Shown here piece after piece: positions 39,780-52,000 of a stretch of DNA of 64,000 nt (its first letter is position 1; each line of letters begins with the position of its first letter). The position numbers and the translations under genes were made by a program. Under the pieces are notes generated by a model. It worked only from the letters and a program-made list of their open reading frames with translations, was not told the DNA's origin and did not search any database. The DNA lies in NCBI RefSeq assembly GCF_037975245.1, contig NC_092567.1, forward strand, positions 14,338,876 to 14,402,875, in the 5' to 3' direction. The stretch comes from Apostichopus japonicus. Taxonomy: Eukaryota > Echinodermata > Holothuroidea > Aspidochirotida > Stichopodidae.

Positions 39780-41135
39780 AGGCTTAATTAACCAGCCTCG
39801 GTTCGATCAATAAGAAGAGAAACTTTGAGATAATTGACTCAATCTTCTGATAATATGTAATAACGGAATACAATGCACCATGGGAAGGCAACCATTGTTT
39901 TCCTTATGAGTATAATAAATAAACTCAATATTCTGTGGAATTTATTGGATGCTGATACAGACTCAGATAACAACTGATCCAGATCGACGAACACTGTTGA
40001 AATGCATCTGACAGCTGAGCACAAGTTTTGATCCACCGTGGATAGAACAGAGAAAGAGAGAGCGAGAGAGATTTTGAGATATTGACTCAATCGTTTAGCA
40101 TTATGTAATAGCTAGGTGCAATGCATGATGGGTAATCATATTTCCTCGCCTGCTTTAAAGACAAGGAGATTTATGAACAAGACAGTGGTTCTTCAGAATC
40201 TACAACAACTGATCCAGACTCAGAATGATGCAATGCATCTAACAGCTGAGCACAAGTTTTGATCCTCCGTGGATCAAACAGAGAGAGGGAGAGATTTTGA
40301 GATAATTGACTCAATTGTTTGGTATTATGTAATAGCTAGGTACAATGCATGATGGGTAGTAATATAATCCTCGCCTGCTTTGAACGACAATGAGATTTAT
40401 GAACAAGAGAGTGGTTCTTCAGAATCTACAACAACTGATCCAGACTCAGAATGATGCAATGCATCTAACAGCTGAGCACAAGTTTTGATCCTCCGTGGAT
40501 CAAACAGAGACAGATAGAGAAAGAGAGAGAGAGGTGGAGAGAAAAATATTTGACTCCATCCTTTGGCATTATGTTATAGATGAGTCCAATGCATAATGAG
40601 TAGTAATCTTTGCTTGCCTTTGGTGAAAGACAAATGTTACTACTTCTATTGGGTTTATTGGTTCCTGATCCGAAGAAGAGAGTGTTAATCCGGATCTCTA
40701 TCAGCTGTCCAAGAATCAATCAATAGTGTTGCAATGCAACTAAAACTTTGAGCGAAAGGTTCACACCACCGTGGATTGATGATGAGGGAAACTTTGGGAT
40801 AATTGACTCAACCCTTGATATTACGTAATAGTTGAATACAATGCATGATGGGATTCAATCTTTTACTTGACTCCTGTGAAAGACGATGGAATTTATGAAA
40901 AAGAGCGTGGTAATTGAGATCCAGACTCTAGACTCACTATACGTGTTACAGTGTAACAGCGCAAGATTTGACCCGCCGTTGATCAATGATTATATGAGAG
41001 AAACTTTTGAGATAATCTGCTGTGTTATGCACCGGTAGTAACTGCATGATCGAAGTGCATGATGGGAAATAATCTTTGTCTTATTCTTGTTCTGAGGTCA
41101 AATACAACTATCTGTTGCGTACATTGGATCCAGAG
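39780..41135 (+). repeat. Degenerate tandem repeats of kinase 3' coding end plus 3' UTR, copy 1
   Basis: About five diverged units of roughly 200-230 bp following the stop codon. Each pairs a remnant of the terminal coding sequence with a UTR motif (ATAATTGACTCAAT, a TTATGTAATAG-like segment, then AATGCATGATGGG). The coding-like part includes TTTATTGG followed by a diverged GATCC segment and ACAACTGATCCAGA. A unit at about 40658 still reads LLVPDPKKRVLI beside the real LLDPEPNRRVVI. Confidence 0.8.
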
Positions 41136-41479
41136 TCAACCAGATTTAGGATGTGAAATAGTTTACTGTCGCTTCATGAAACTGTGGCAGAACATACCTT
41201 TTCATCATTATGTTCACCTGCAGTGTGTGTTAATGTGAAACCATATGCATTCTGTACGTGAATAAAATAAATTAATAAATAAATTTAAAAACATGTTCTT
41301 TGCATATAATTTTGTCATTTATAGGTTCTAGAATTGTGAGGGGGGAGGTGAGTTTATAGTAGGAGTATTTCGCCAATTAATTCAGTAGTTCAATGCAGCT
41401 GCATATATAACTATACCCAGGGGCGTCAATCCGATTTGAAACGTGGGGGGGACGTAATCGATTCGAGTATTCCGGCCGT

Positions 41480-41592
41480 AAGTACTATCTAAGCGGAGCG
41501 CCACCATCAGTTGGCGCGCAGCGTACAAGAAAATTTTTCTTCTGGCAGACCCCTCAGATTGCAGGAAACGGCACTTCCCGTGCATAATGGCA
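41480..41592 (-). repeat. GCGCCA-core interspersed repeat, copy 1
   Basis: Minus-strand member of a family whose consensus end is TTGTACGCTCCGCGCCAACC, GATGGTGGCGCTCCGCTTAG, ATAGT. It contains the stem-forming GCGCCA/TGGCGC pair. Confidence 0.75.
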
Positions 41593-42186
41593 GAAAGCAA
41601 CACCCCTAAAATTGATCAAATTTCCGGCAATTTTTTATTTTGGGAAATATTCTCGAAGGAAGTGATCGCCATTTATTCCTAAGTTTACCAATTCCTCGTC
41701 TCCCAGAAGCGCCCAAAATTTAAGATATCGAAACATTTTTGTGTTGGCTGATCCATGATCACCGCCCATCAAGGGCGGCGGAATCACTTTTAATCTGGGG
41801 GGGGGCACCGACATCAAAGGGCACTTTGCAGCAATTCGATTGGACTGATGCAGCCTTATATTTAGTACCCTTTATAACTCTTATTGTATTATCTTATTTG
41901 TGTACACACATCACTCCATCAACGCCCCCCCCCCCCCCCCTCTCAAGGAAAATATGCATACTAGCACTGCAATATCCAATGTGCAAATTGGGAAACAAGG
42001 AACAAGTTTTCTTTTGAGACAAAATGAGGCGAAATCATGCTAATTGCTAATGTAGGAATCTTCCGAATTAGAGTTTATTTCTTGTTAATATCTTAACAAA
42101 TTTGTTTTCATTCGAAATAGCTTTGAGTTTGACCCACAGAAATTCATTAAGAGTCAGAGGCGTAGCCAGGATTTGCAAAGTTGTAT

Positions 42187-42312
42187 GCACGACTATCTGA
42201 GCGGAGCACCACCATCGGTTGGCGCGGAGCGTAGTAGAAAATGTTTGGTTTTACAAACCCCTCAGATGGCCGGAAAAAGGCCCTTCCCGAGTGTTCATTC
42301 TGGTTCCCTGGC
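42187..42312 (-). repeat. GCGCCA-core interspersed repeat, copy 2
   Basis: Minus-strand copy with GCGCCAACCGATGGTGG and the upstream GGAAGGGCC and CCGGCCATCTGAGG region. The same family as 58090 and 63300. Confidence 0.75.
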
Positions 42313-42830
42313 CTCTTGCTAACTTGAGACACCTCAATTTTTATGTAGAAAAAGTGCACATTTTTAACCTGGGGAAAAGTGGGGGGCACGTGCCCCCTGT
42401 GCCCCCCCCGGTTCCGCCGCCCTTGCCGCCCATGCCCGTGAGAAGTGGTGACTGGGTGAAGAAAAAGCCATGCCATTTGAAAACATGGGCAGAAAAAGCG
42501 AAAGTAGCGAAACCTAAGGTAAAACGCGCGATAACGAAGTGATTATTTTCCAGGTTAATTGTATCAAACGCGAGCTTAGGACAAACATATTCAAAGGTAA
42601 TGGCATTACTAATCCCGATATGTCGTCTTTGAGGTGTGTGGAAAATCCGAAACGACCATCAAAGAGCAATTGAATATTTAGTCTACTTTTCGATTTCGAA
42701 AACACTTTTTTTTAAATTATGACAAAATTTTATGACACCTAATTGACAATTTTTTTGGGGGGGGGCCTGTGCCCCGGGCCCCAATGGGCACGACGCCACT
42801 GACCCCAGGGCCTCAGATATAGGCCTATTG

Positions 42831-43192
42831 CAGGGGTGGACAACCTTTTGAATGAATGGGCCAGATTTTAGGAGTGAAAGATTGACAGGGCGGCACCTAA
42901 CCAACGACCTGCTGTTGATTTCAAACCTTTGATTCCGAGGACGTTCAAGCAATAGGTGTGTGTACTTAATCTGTAGTCACAAAACCATAATGTCAATACA
43001 GTCCAGTTGATAATTAATGGTGATAATAGACCAACCTGACAGGATCATAAGTGCAGATAAATTCTAAGCAGCTAGCTCGTTTTTGGTGATGATGCAAAAT
43101 AGATTGATTTTTTTCTTTTTCTTGAGACATCTCACGGGCCGCAAAAAAAATCACTGGCGGGCCGCATGTGGCCCGCAGGTTGCCCACCCCTG
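42831..43192. mobile_element. hAT-type MITE (CAGGGGTGG family)
   Basis: Inverted ends CAGGGGTGGACAACC and GGTTGCCCACCCCTG. Flanking 8-mers GCCTATTG and GTCTATAG are a diverged target duplication. 362 bp, no coding potential. Ends of this form are typical of Charlie-like hAT elements. Confidence 0.85.
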
Positions 43193-43924
43193 GTCTATAG
43201 GAACGATGTCCCAAAATTTCCCCGGACATATAGGCGAAGGAAGCTATCCGCCGCGACTGCATGTGAGTTTCTCGACTTACCGTCCTGGGAGTCTTACCAC
43301 AAAATGGTGCATTTCCTCATACGCCATTATTAATAATTTAAATAACTAACTAATAAGGCACAGCCCAGATCCGAGTTCGTATAGCGAGCTTAGCGCAAAT
43401 TTGGCCAAAAGTCGTCAAACGCCAGCATATTAAACCGGGTTGCTAGGTCTACGAGAATACATTTACATGAAATTTGAAAACAAGGATAGCAAGACAAACA
43501 ACTTCTATTATGTTTTCAGGACCTCACACATGCGCATGTATCGTCAGACTTAGAATAGGTCCCATGTGAGTGGTGGCTAAAGTGATGAAGGCATGAAAAT
43601 AAATCAGTGGTTGTTCGTTGGAGTCCTCAAGCAAGGTACCTTGGTTGCTAGGTGGATTTGCATCTGGTTATCGGGTGAATTCTGGTCGGAGCGTACTGTG
43701 TAACCACCATGTACCCAGGGACGTAGCTAAGGCCTGATGATTGTGGGGGGGGGGGGGGTGTAGTGGCTGAAAATCGGTTTTGAAGCCAGTAAATTCGGAC
43801 TGCTGCTTTGTACCCCCCACCCTCGCGCTACTCGTCAACGATACGGTCAGTGTCAGTCAGAAAACCCAATCTTTCGCGACTGCACTTCTGTTACGATTTT
43901 GTTGCGATACATTTGTACCCATTG

Positions 43925-44280
43925 GCACTCATTTCACAAACTGATTGCCCCCCCCCCCACCCCAACCAAATATTTTTGTGAAATTCGGGCAATATGCTGA
44001 TAGCTATTTTGATAATTTGCAATGTGTTTTTCAGTGGTTAAACTGATATTACAATTACCCAACAATTATCACCAATACGGAAGGGTATAATAAGACGGAA
44101 AATTATTGTATGCTATTTGCATGCGATGTAAAAACCGATGCATGCCTGTATGATATGCACATTATCATGTGGGATGCGCGCGTAGCGCGCGAAAAATTTT
44201 GGTTATATTTTTCGGGCAAGTCGTTACAACCCCCCCCCCCCCCCCCCCCCCACAAAACAAATTGGGCTCCTACGCCTATG
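43925..44280. mobile_element. C-rich non-autonomous DNA element (CATAGGCG family)
   Basis: Poly-C then AAATTCGGGCAATATGCTGA. Later comes GCGCGCGTAGCGCGCG (palindromic) and a second poly-C run, ending CTCCTACGCCTATG, the inverse of the CATAGGCGTAGGAG start seen at 10516. Confidence 0.65.
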
Positions 44281-44559
44281 ACGGTAGTTCTATTAGGCAT
44301 TTTTTTGTAGTATTCAAAATCATACGAAGTTTTGTACGGTGGAGTATAAGAATCACGAGATACAATTTCCCAAAGTGGAAAGGAAAACGTGGTAAATATG
44401 ACAGGTTAAAGGTCAATTTTGACCGAAATTTAAAAAAAAAAATTAGGTCATGCACAATCACAGGGATAAATGAATAGGCCTAGATAAACTAGAGTGCGAC
44501 AGTCGGAAATTCCGACTGTCGCACTCCAATTTTCCAACTTGCGTCAGTTTTACCAAGTT

Positions 44560-44935
44560 TGGGGGTGAGACACCCCCACTCCCCCTCTAACGACGTCCGT
44601 TCGCGGTGAATATGGAACACGATCACATGGTTCAGCCTCTGTTGAGTCATGGTGCTCCGTAGCTTTGTCTTCAAACGCCTCAAAGCACTAAAAGATCTCT
44701 CGGCTTCCGTCGAACTGGCGGAGGAGACGAGGAGCAACCGCAAGAGAGCTTCGACTTCACCAAACCATAGCCCGTACCGCTGGATTCATCGACTTGAATA
44801 TTTGTCTATACCCTTGAACCGACGACGAATGGAACTGGCCTCGAAAGAAAGGCAGACTAAGCTTAAGATTGTTGGAGAGCTCAGGGTACCAACTCACGAG
44901 ATCTGGGTGGAATTCTCCATTCAGCAACATTGAGT
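44560..44935 (-). pseudogene. hAT transposase C-terminus (dimerisation domain) remnant
   Basis: Minus strand: FRGQFHSSSVQGYRQIFKSM and NPAVRAM, a frameshift near 44765, then EVEALLRLLLVSSASSTEAE and RSFSALRRLKTKLRS, TMTQQRLNHVIVFHIH. The ERSFSALRRLKT-type block is the signature of the hAT C-terminal dimerisation region. Upstream catalytic parts are absent. It lies inside the 41418-45106 element. Confidence 0.88.
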
Positions 44936-45529
44936 GATATTCGAGGAAATGAATCCTAAGATGTGTAAGCCGTAACCAAATAGAGCCACGACACTACTCT
45001 TTTTCCAAATGTGTGGGGGGGGGGACATTTGATATTGTTTCCCCCATCCATCGAAATGTGGGGGGGACGTGTCCCCCCGTCCCCCCCCCCTGGATTGACG
45101 CCCATGATATACCCAATTCGTATTTACGTCAGTGAAGCTAACGTACGCTGTTAAGAAGGACGATGAATCGATAAATAACACATCAATTCAACCATCTCTT
45201 CCCCTCCTCCTTCATGACACAACCACGCACACTTCAGAGTGCGTAAGCTGACCCTACTTCACCCCCCCCCAATAAAAACAAAGGGCGCTGACCCCCCCCC
45301 CCCCCACAATTGCTGGTAGACAGACTATTACAACAATTAGTGTACATATACTGCCATGTAACTGTCTTTGTGTGGTACAAGGTAAACGGTAAAAAAATCC
45401 TCAAAAAGATCCTCCATTTAACCATTTTCCACCGATTGACGATATGAGCTAGGGTACATGTCTCGGACCCTTGACGCAAGATTTTGACACGCCACGAACG
45501 GTCTCCCATCCAGTGACCAATATACCCTT

Positions 45530-45835
45530 ATTCGAATACTCTGGATACCCATCATAACGGTAACACTGGGTACCCATCATAACGGTTACTCTGGCACCCA
45601 TCATAACGGTTACTCTAGCACCAATCGTAACGGTTACTCTGGCACCCATCATAACGGTTACTCTGGCACCCATCGTAACGGTAACACTGGGTACCTATCA
45701 AAACGGTTACTCTGGCACCCAGAATAACGGTAACACTGGGTACCCATCATAACAGTTACTTTGGCACCCATCGTAACGGTTAGTCTGGCACCCATCATAA
45801 CGGTTACTCTGGCACACATCTTTCGACTTCTACTG
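45530..45835. repeat. 24/25-bp minisatellite, duplication copy 1
   Basis: Alternating units CACCCATCATAACGGTTACT plus CTGG (24 bp) and GTACCCATCATAACGGTAAC plus ACTGG (25 bp). Same array as 54116-54534 in the second duplication copy. Confidence 0.93.
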
Positions 45836-46285
45836 ACTATAATTTACATTCGTCTAAGTACTAGACCTCGATCGTTGAAAGATGATTGACCACTGCTTCA
45901 TGAAGTGGACGAGCTGCACCTACATGGGAGATGGAAACTACTGGTTTGTTTTCATCACGCAGAGTTCCTAATCATGTTTTCTTGGAGGGACCAGTTGACC
46001 GATACGTTTGACTACTGTTCTACCTTATTGACCTTTGACCTTTAACCTATCCTCCTGATGGTCTCCGGGACACACGTTCCCATCATGAACCTTCCTACCA
46101 ACTGAAGAAAACAAGCCCAAACTTTTAGTGTCACCTTTTGACAATCGCAGATGAAACACGCAAACCCACACACACGTTTACCTTTTACCACATTCCCAGA
46201 TATACCATGGTATCACCTTGAGACTCGCTACTCAGGAACATTAATTAACTAGTACCAGGGCAACCGTTGCTATGGCAACTGAGCT
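45836..46285. other. Spacer between duplication copy 1 and a transposon
   Basis: Unique-looking sequence; no gene, exon or repeat family recognised. Confidence 0.45.
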
Positions 46286-46849
46286 CAGGCGCGTATCCAG
46301 GGGGGGGGGCGTTGGGGGCGCGCGCCCCCCGGGTAAGAAAAAGAGAAGAGAAAAAAAAAGAGAAGAATAAAGGAAAAAAGAGGGGAAAAAAGAGGAGGAG
46401 GAGAGGAAGGAAGGGAAAAGAAAAAGCAGAAAGAGAGAAAAAGGAGAAAAGGAGGGAGTAAAAGAAAAACGCGAAGACACCGGGAAGAGAAAGAGGAACA
46501 GTTACATCATTACAGCGCTGAAGGGTAGCCAGTGACGGATCAATGATTTCGTAAAAGTGTGACTCACCCTACCCCTTACACCGACAACTCCATTTTTTGA
46601 CGTTTCCATTTTCCTCTCTCACTAATGATCTATATTATATACTATATATGGTCTATCATAACGCGTGTGTAGAATTGTGCTATGAAACCAACTGTGGCTG
46701 GTCTCGAACTCGACCGTGTCGTCGGGGAACATGACGCATTTTGGAATGGGGGCGACCGCCCGCCCCCCCCCCCATTCATCATTTTTAAAATGATATCGCT
46801 AAGTAATTTCAAAATAGAAAGTGCTTAGAGGCAACTTACAAGGCCTGGG

Positions 46850-47040
46850 AAGTGTCATTTCCAGCGATCTGGGAGACATTTTCGGCCAAAATTTGCTTGT
46901 ACGCTTCGCGCTAACAAATGGTCCTGTGTAGTGCCATTTCCAGCGATCTGGGAGGCATTTTCGGCCAAAATTTTCTTTTACGCTTCGCGCCAACCTATGG
47001 TGGCGCTACGCTTAGATAATTTGCCTACAGGCTTCGCCCC
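46850..47040 (+). repeat. GCGCCA-core interspersed repeat, copy 3 (tandem pair)
   Basis: Two successive copies of CCAGCGATCTGGGAG, a TTTTCGGCCAAAATTT-type segment and ACGCTTCGCGC. The second runs on to GCGCCAACCTATGGTGG and TTAGATA. Confidence 0.75.
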
Positions 47041-47649
47041 TCCCTTGGCAAATTCCTCGCTACGCGCCTGTTCGAATTTGTAACGCAAACAGCAGATATC
47101 ACATCATATCAGTGAGCATGAAAATGGCGTTCCAGGATGAAAAGCCTCAAAACTGTCCGACTTGCCTGAAAAAATAACCAAAGATTTTCGCGCGCTTCGC
47201 GCGTTCAACGTGTTCATGTCAATATCATATAAGCAAGCATCGGTTATTACATCGCATGCCATCATGTACCGTACGGTCCGTTAAAATTGCGCAGTACACC
47301 GCGGGATGCTAATGTAAACAACGACATGTCTCATGTAGATGTATAAAAAGCATGGAGGTCCAATTATGTCAAAACTCTCTTTTACAATAGTAATGGCGAA
47401 TTAGGGGCTGCACCCCCGCCGCGCAGTGGCGGAGCGTCCATACGGTCAGGGGGCGGATGCCCCCCTGACGGACTCAAATGGACTGCTGGCGCCTTTTTCA
47501 GCTCTTTACCACTTTTTACTTATTCTAGATTATTGACTTTTTTATTGCGCTCTCATCTACTTATTGACATTTGTCACATTTTGTTGGTGTAATTTGGCGA
47601 TGACACCTTATTCTTCGTTTATCTGCATATTAGCCAGGCCCGGAAAGGG

Positions 47650-47745
47650 TAATTTCCGGCGATCTAGGGAGTATCTTTACTCAAAAATTGTCTGTACGCT
47701 ACGCGCCAACCAGTGGTGGCGCTCCGCTTAGATAGTGTCGAAAGC
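47650..47745 (+). repeat. GCGCCA-core interspersed repeat, copy 4
   Basis: TTCCGGCGATCTAGGGAG, then TGTACGCTACGCGCCAACC and TGGTGGCGCTCCGCTTAG, ATAGT. Confidence 0.75.
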
Positions 47746-48329
47746 GCCCCTACAGACCATTCTCGCCACTCCTGACCAATACCCCTAGCTCCGCCACTGC
47801 CGCCGCGCCTCCTACGCCTATGTGTGTAGTGTTCGGTTTCGGAAATATCTGCTATTTTTTCATTTCCTTCAACCAAGTTTATAATAGCCGTTATAAGAGG
47901 TCTTAATATTTCTACACCAATAAATTAACTGTGTCTGAATTTTTGAAAATTTCTGACCAACATTCTGCATCACACTTCCCTCTACTCGGCAATTTTGACC
48001 GGTCTGTTAGGGGTTGAAGGAAGTTTTTCTATATTGGTTGTCCATAGATGAAATTTTGTACAACATTATCGGTATGTTTTGAAGTGAGTTTATCCACGAG
48101 AAATGTGAATTTTCAAATTCTGAACAAATATGGGGCTTAAAACCTTGAAAAGTGGGGCTGACGGGTATTGTGGGCCGCGACGTAGAATCACCTACAAAAG
48201 CAAAGACCCACAGGAGATGCGATCAGGTCGAACATGATGTGTGCCGGGTTGACAATCTTCAAAAAGGTTATGGATGGAAAAAAAAAACTATTAGAAAATA
48301 CTTGGTTCTCGGGTAAAAAGTTTACATCT

Positions 48330-48445
48330 GGTTGGTCATTTCAAGCCCGAGAAGTGCCGTTTCCGGTGATCTGGGGGTATCAAAACAAGAAATTTTCTTG
48401 TACGCTGCGCGCCAACCGATGGTGGCGCTCCGCTTAGATAGTAAT
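48330..48445 (+). repeat. GCGCCA-core interspersed repeat, copy 5
   Basis: Begins near CAAGCCCGAGAAGTGCCG and continues to CTTGTACGCTGCGCGCC and GGTGGCGCTCCGCTTAGATA. It lies at the right end of the 2.2-kb element. Confidence 0.75.
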
Positions 48446-48484
48446 TCGCACCCCCCGGGTTAGAAAATCCTGGATACGCGCCTG

Positions 48485-48827
48485 GAGATAGCCAATAGGC
48501 TCCAATGACTTACCGACTTCAAAAAAGGAATATAGACGACAGTGTACAAAACATTATGCCGCTGTCAAGCACAAATTTTGGCAGCCGATAACATATAGGT
48601 ACATTTATAGTAAAATGTGTGATTGAAAACGGCGCGTATGGTTACAAAGCAACTGGTGCGCATGATGTACTTATGGTACTTGAGATGTAACAGCTCTATA
48701 CAAAATCAGCGCTATATATAAATGCTATAGCGGCGAGGCGCCAGGGCGCCCTACCGTATCTCTGTAGCGCAATACAATATCTTTGTGCGCACTACGCAGT
48801 TAGATGCTTGGACGCAAAACGTGCATA
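48485..48827. other. Spacer before duplication copy 2
   Basis: No gene or known repeat recognised; contains GC-rich GGCGAGGCGCCAGGGCGCC near 48732. Confidence 0.4.
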
Positions 48828-49051
48828 TTAACATGTGACATTATATGGATATTGGCGCGCATTCAAAGGCATCGTATGCGCACGCAAACGCTATTTTACA
48901 CATGTGACGAAACAAAAGTTATGTACCTTAACAATGGAAATAATAACATTCACAAAAATAACATAGAATTATATACGTTTTGCTATACGAGTGTTATACA
49001 CGTACTATGGAAAGCTTCTTTAAATCTTAGTGTTTTAATTAAAACATCAGA

Positions 49052-49091
49052 ATGAATCAAAAACTTACTTTTGATTTGCTTCGCTTGGCTG
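49052..49091 (+). CDS. Kinase copy 2, exon 1
   Basis: ATG in CAGAATGA context, MNQKLTFDLLRLA plus one base, donor G|GTAAGT. Identical protein to copy 1 exon 1. Confidence 0.82.
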
Positions 49092-52000
49092 GTAAGTATG
49101 AGTTGTTAATATCTTTTTGTTTCCAAAAAATACTGTTAAACTCATTCTACAAATCAAACCATTGCCTGCCAAGAGAAATTGCAATTATCCTTATTAGTAC
49201 TAACTAGCTAATAACATTAATAGCTTCCGCCCGATTCTTATATTCAAAGTTGATTAGAGTAAGGAACATCTGCTGTAAACTTGTGTAGAAGTCTTAAGCC
49301 AATAGTGTTGCTCCTTGGTTTTCGGTAATTTTTAAAGTAGCGTAATTTCTCGAACAGCATTGATGTGACATTGTCTGTTCTGCGCATGCTTACCATATAT
49401 TTGCGATATATGAGACGTTACGATGCAAACGCATCCGTGGAGCTATAGCAAGTTTTGTTAGAGGCATGAACAGTTTCTTGACGAGCTGTAAGCGGATCAA
49501 AAGTTTACGCATGATGGGTGTGGCTGTGGGTTTATTGAATGCGACGCTCATATAGGGGGCGGGTCTGCTCCCCCAGAAGAATATTTCAAAGTTTAGACGT
49601 TAAATGGTGAATTCTGAGGCTCAATTATGCAATACATTTAGTTTATAATTAGGTGTACACGCAAGGTTTAGTACTAACAAATACTGGACAACTGAATTGT
49701 AAAATTATCCAGTTTGTATGTCAATGAAAGAGAGCTGTAACAACATGCGAAATTACCCTTTAATTCCTTTTACAGGATTACTTGGCTTCTGTAAAGACTC
49801 AAAAAATCGCCAGTCTGGACGAGAGACAGATTCAGTGTTTGATACGCTGGCCTCAGATGTTAGCTCTTTGTTAAAGTAAGTATTTTACGACACAATGGTA
49901 AGCGACACATGTGTTGTTTTTCAAGTACTCGTACCCGGTAGATGTGCCTAGCCCCCCAATTATTTTTCTACCCCCTCCCCCATTAATGAAAAAAAATGTC
50001 AAAACATAGATGTTTCCATGTGTCGTTTACATAAGACTGGAGCAGGCTCCAGATTATCCTAGACTTCTCTCTTTCATTGACTCGACGGTATCTGGTTTCA
50101 TTAGAACTTAGTTTCAAATTTCGATTTCAAACCCTATACCTAAAGATGATACAAACCCACCCATCATATTTAGTCTATGTGATATATCATAACTGAGATT
50201 AACAACATCCAAAAACAGCTAAAACATGCCCAACTAGCAAACTCCCAAACGAATCAAGAATTTTCTTAGTCTTTTTTTTTGGGGGGGGGGGTTGTTGTTC
50301 TTCACAAATAACTCCGTCATATAAGCCAACAATGACGGTTTTATTTGTCCCTTTAAATGTTGATAATATTTTATCCTATCTTGCAGGAGCTATCAGGAGA
50401 TTGGAGATCAGAATCTCAAACTGAAGCAAGACCTTCGTTCCTGTCGTTGCCGAGGAGCAAGGTCTGCCCACAATGGACCAAATGGCAAGAAAAGGAAGGT
50501 ATGTTGCTTATTTCTATAATCGATTTGTAAAATACTCAGTATGACCATCTTGACTTATCATAGTTTATATTTGATTGCAACGAAGGAAGAAAATGCATTT
50601 GGTGAACAAAAGCGCAACCACGTATACTTCGGATGCGGGATGTTATCGTCAAACCCCTCCTCCACTGGGGGTACCCCCTCTCCGCAGGCATATGAGGATA
50701 TTGCAAAATTCCTACACTAATATATACATGTGCAAGCTGTAAAACCTAAACAGTCGAGAATTCTTCAAGATCGTTTCAACAGTTGCCAAGTTTGGCACAA
50801 CTTTGCATCTAAGCACCGTCCAATTTACCAAAGTTTCTCAATGGTGACCCCTCCCATGGACGACTTTACATCCTAGTCCTTATAGTGACAACTTTTACTT
50901 GTATACATTCCCCATATTTATCGTGAGCCTGATACATTAATATGGTGATTACAAGCAGACCACTGGCCCCCTTTATGATTTTGTTGTCTCAAATTTTTAT
51001 ATATTTGATGTTTGTATTCACAGAGGCGCCAACAGAGTACTTCATCCTGTGACCAAAATCACCAGCAACGCCGTAGCAACAGGGTTGTCGTAAACGGCAT
51101 TGGCGGGAACGCGAGCAATGGTGGCAACGGTGGGGCCGCTGGTAACATTAGTGGTGCTTATGGTTACTGCGAAGCTGCTCAGACCAATGGCAGTAACAAC
51201 CACAGTCACACAAACGGTAACAGCAACAGTAGTGGCTCCAAATCTAGTTCCAGTCACCAGATAGTTGTGCCACATGACGTCATGGTCAAGGCGCAGGCGG
51301 AAATGCGACAAGCCGGTTATGAGCTTCTTGATCAGCTTGGACACGGTGGCTTTGGTTTGGTCTACAGAGGACGACCACTCAACAATACTATCTGTAACCC
51401 ATGTCAGGTAAATATCAATCTTAAGAAGAGTGAAAACTTTAAAAATTGAGCTTTAATTTTATAGGCTGCTAAATGTTTGTGTCTATGTTGATAACATAAT
51501 TCTTTTATATCTGTGACATTGTAAAATTAATAAAGTGCATCACCCGATAACCTACAACACGATAGGCCTATACCTTTCAATATCATGATGGTATTGTTGT
51601 CACTTGTCAGGCTTCCATGGTTTTCGAAGTTTCAATATAATTTGATCGCGTAACAGTTTGTATCCATCACGTGACTGAATATAGGCATTAGTTCGTGTTA
51701 ATATTGCTATATATTGGAATAGCTTGCGTGTTGTAACACTATTTTAAGTGTCTCTATTCGTATCTTTACAGGAGGTTGCCATCAAGTTCACCAAATGCAG
51801 TGATATTCACATATGGACCACTCTTCCCAATGGCCCCGTACAGATACCCTTAGAGGCAGCAGCTCTTGTGGCGCTGGAATCTGTGACCAGTGTTGTGGAC
51901 CTTCTTGGCTACGGTAAAATGTCCTTAGGCAATGACGACGTGTTCACTCTTGTGATGGAGAAACCAGCCGGTTGCCTTTCCTTCGATTCATATTTAAAAC

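Larger units (their letters stand above)
41418..45106. mobile_element. Composite hAT-type element, nested
   Basis: Ends CAGGGGCGTCAATCC (left) and GGATTGACGCCCATG (right), near-perfect inverted repeats. The similar 8-bp flanks are ACTATACC and ATATACCC. The equivalent site in segment copy 2 (near 53945) lacks it, so it inserted after the duplication. It holds a hAT transposase remnant, a hAT MITE, a C-rich element and two copies of the GCGCCA core repeat. Confidence 0.75.
46286..48484. mobile_element. 2.2-kb composite element with 16-bp perfect inverted ends
   Basis: Left end CAGGCGCGTATCCAGG and its exact reverse complement at 48469-48484. Inside are a purine-rich stretch (46330-46460), three loci of the GCGCCA-core repeat, part of a CATAGGCG-family element (end CTCCTACGCCTATG near 47810) and poly-C/G runs. 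No transposase was seen. Flanking 8-mers do not clearly match. Confidence 0.65.

Noticed and set aside
46267-46461. Lys/Glu/Arg-rich frame near 46.3 kb
   Set aside because: Purine-rich low-complexity DNA inside a transposon.
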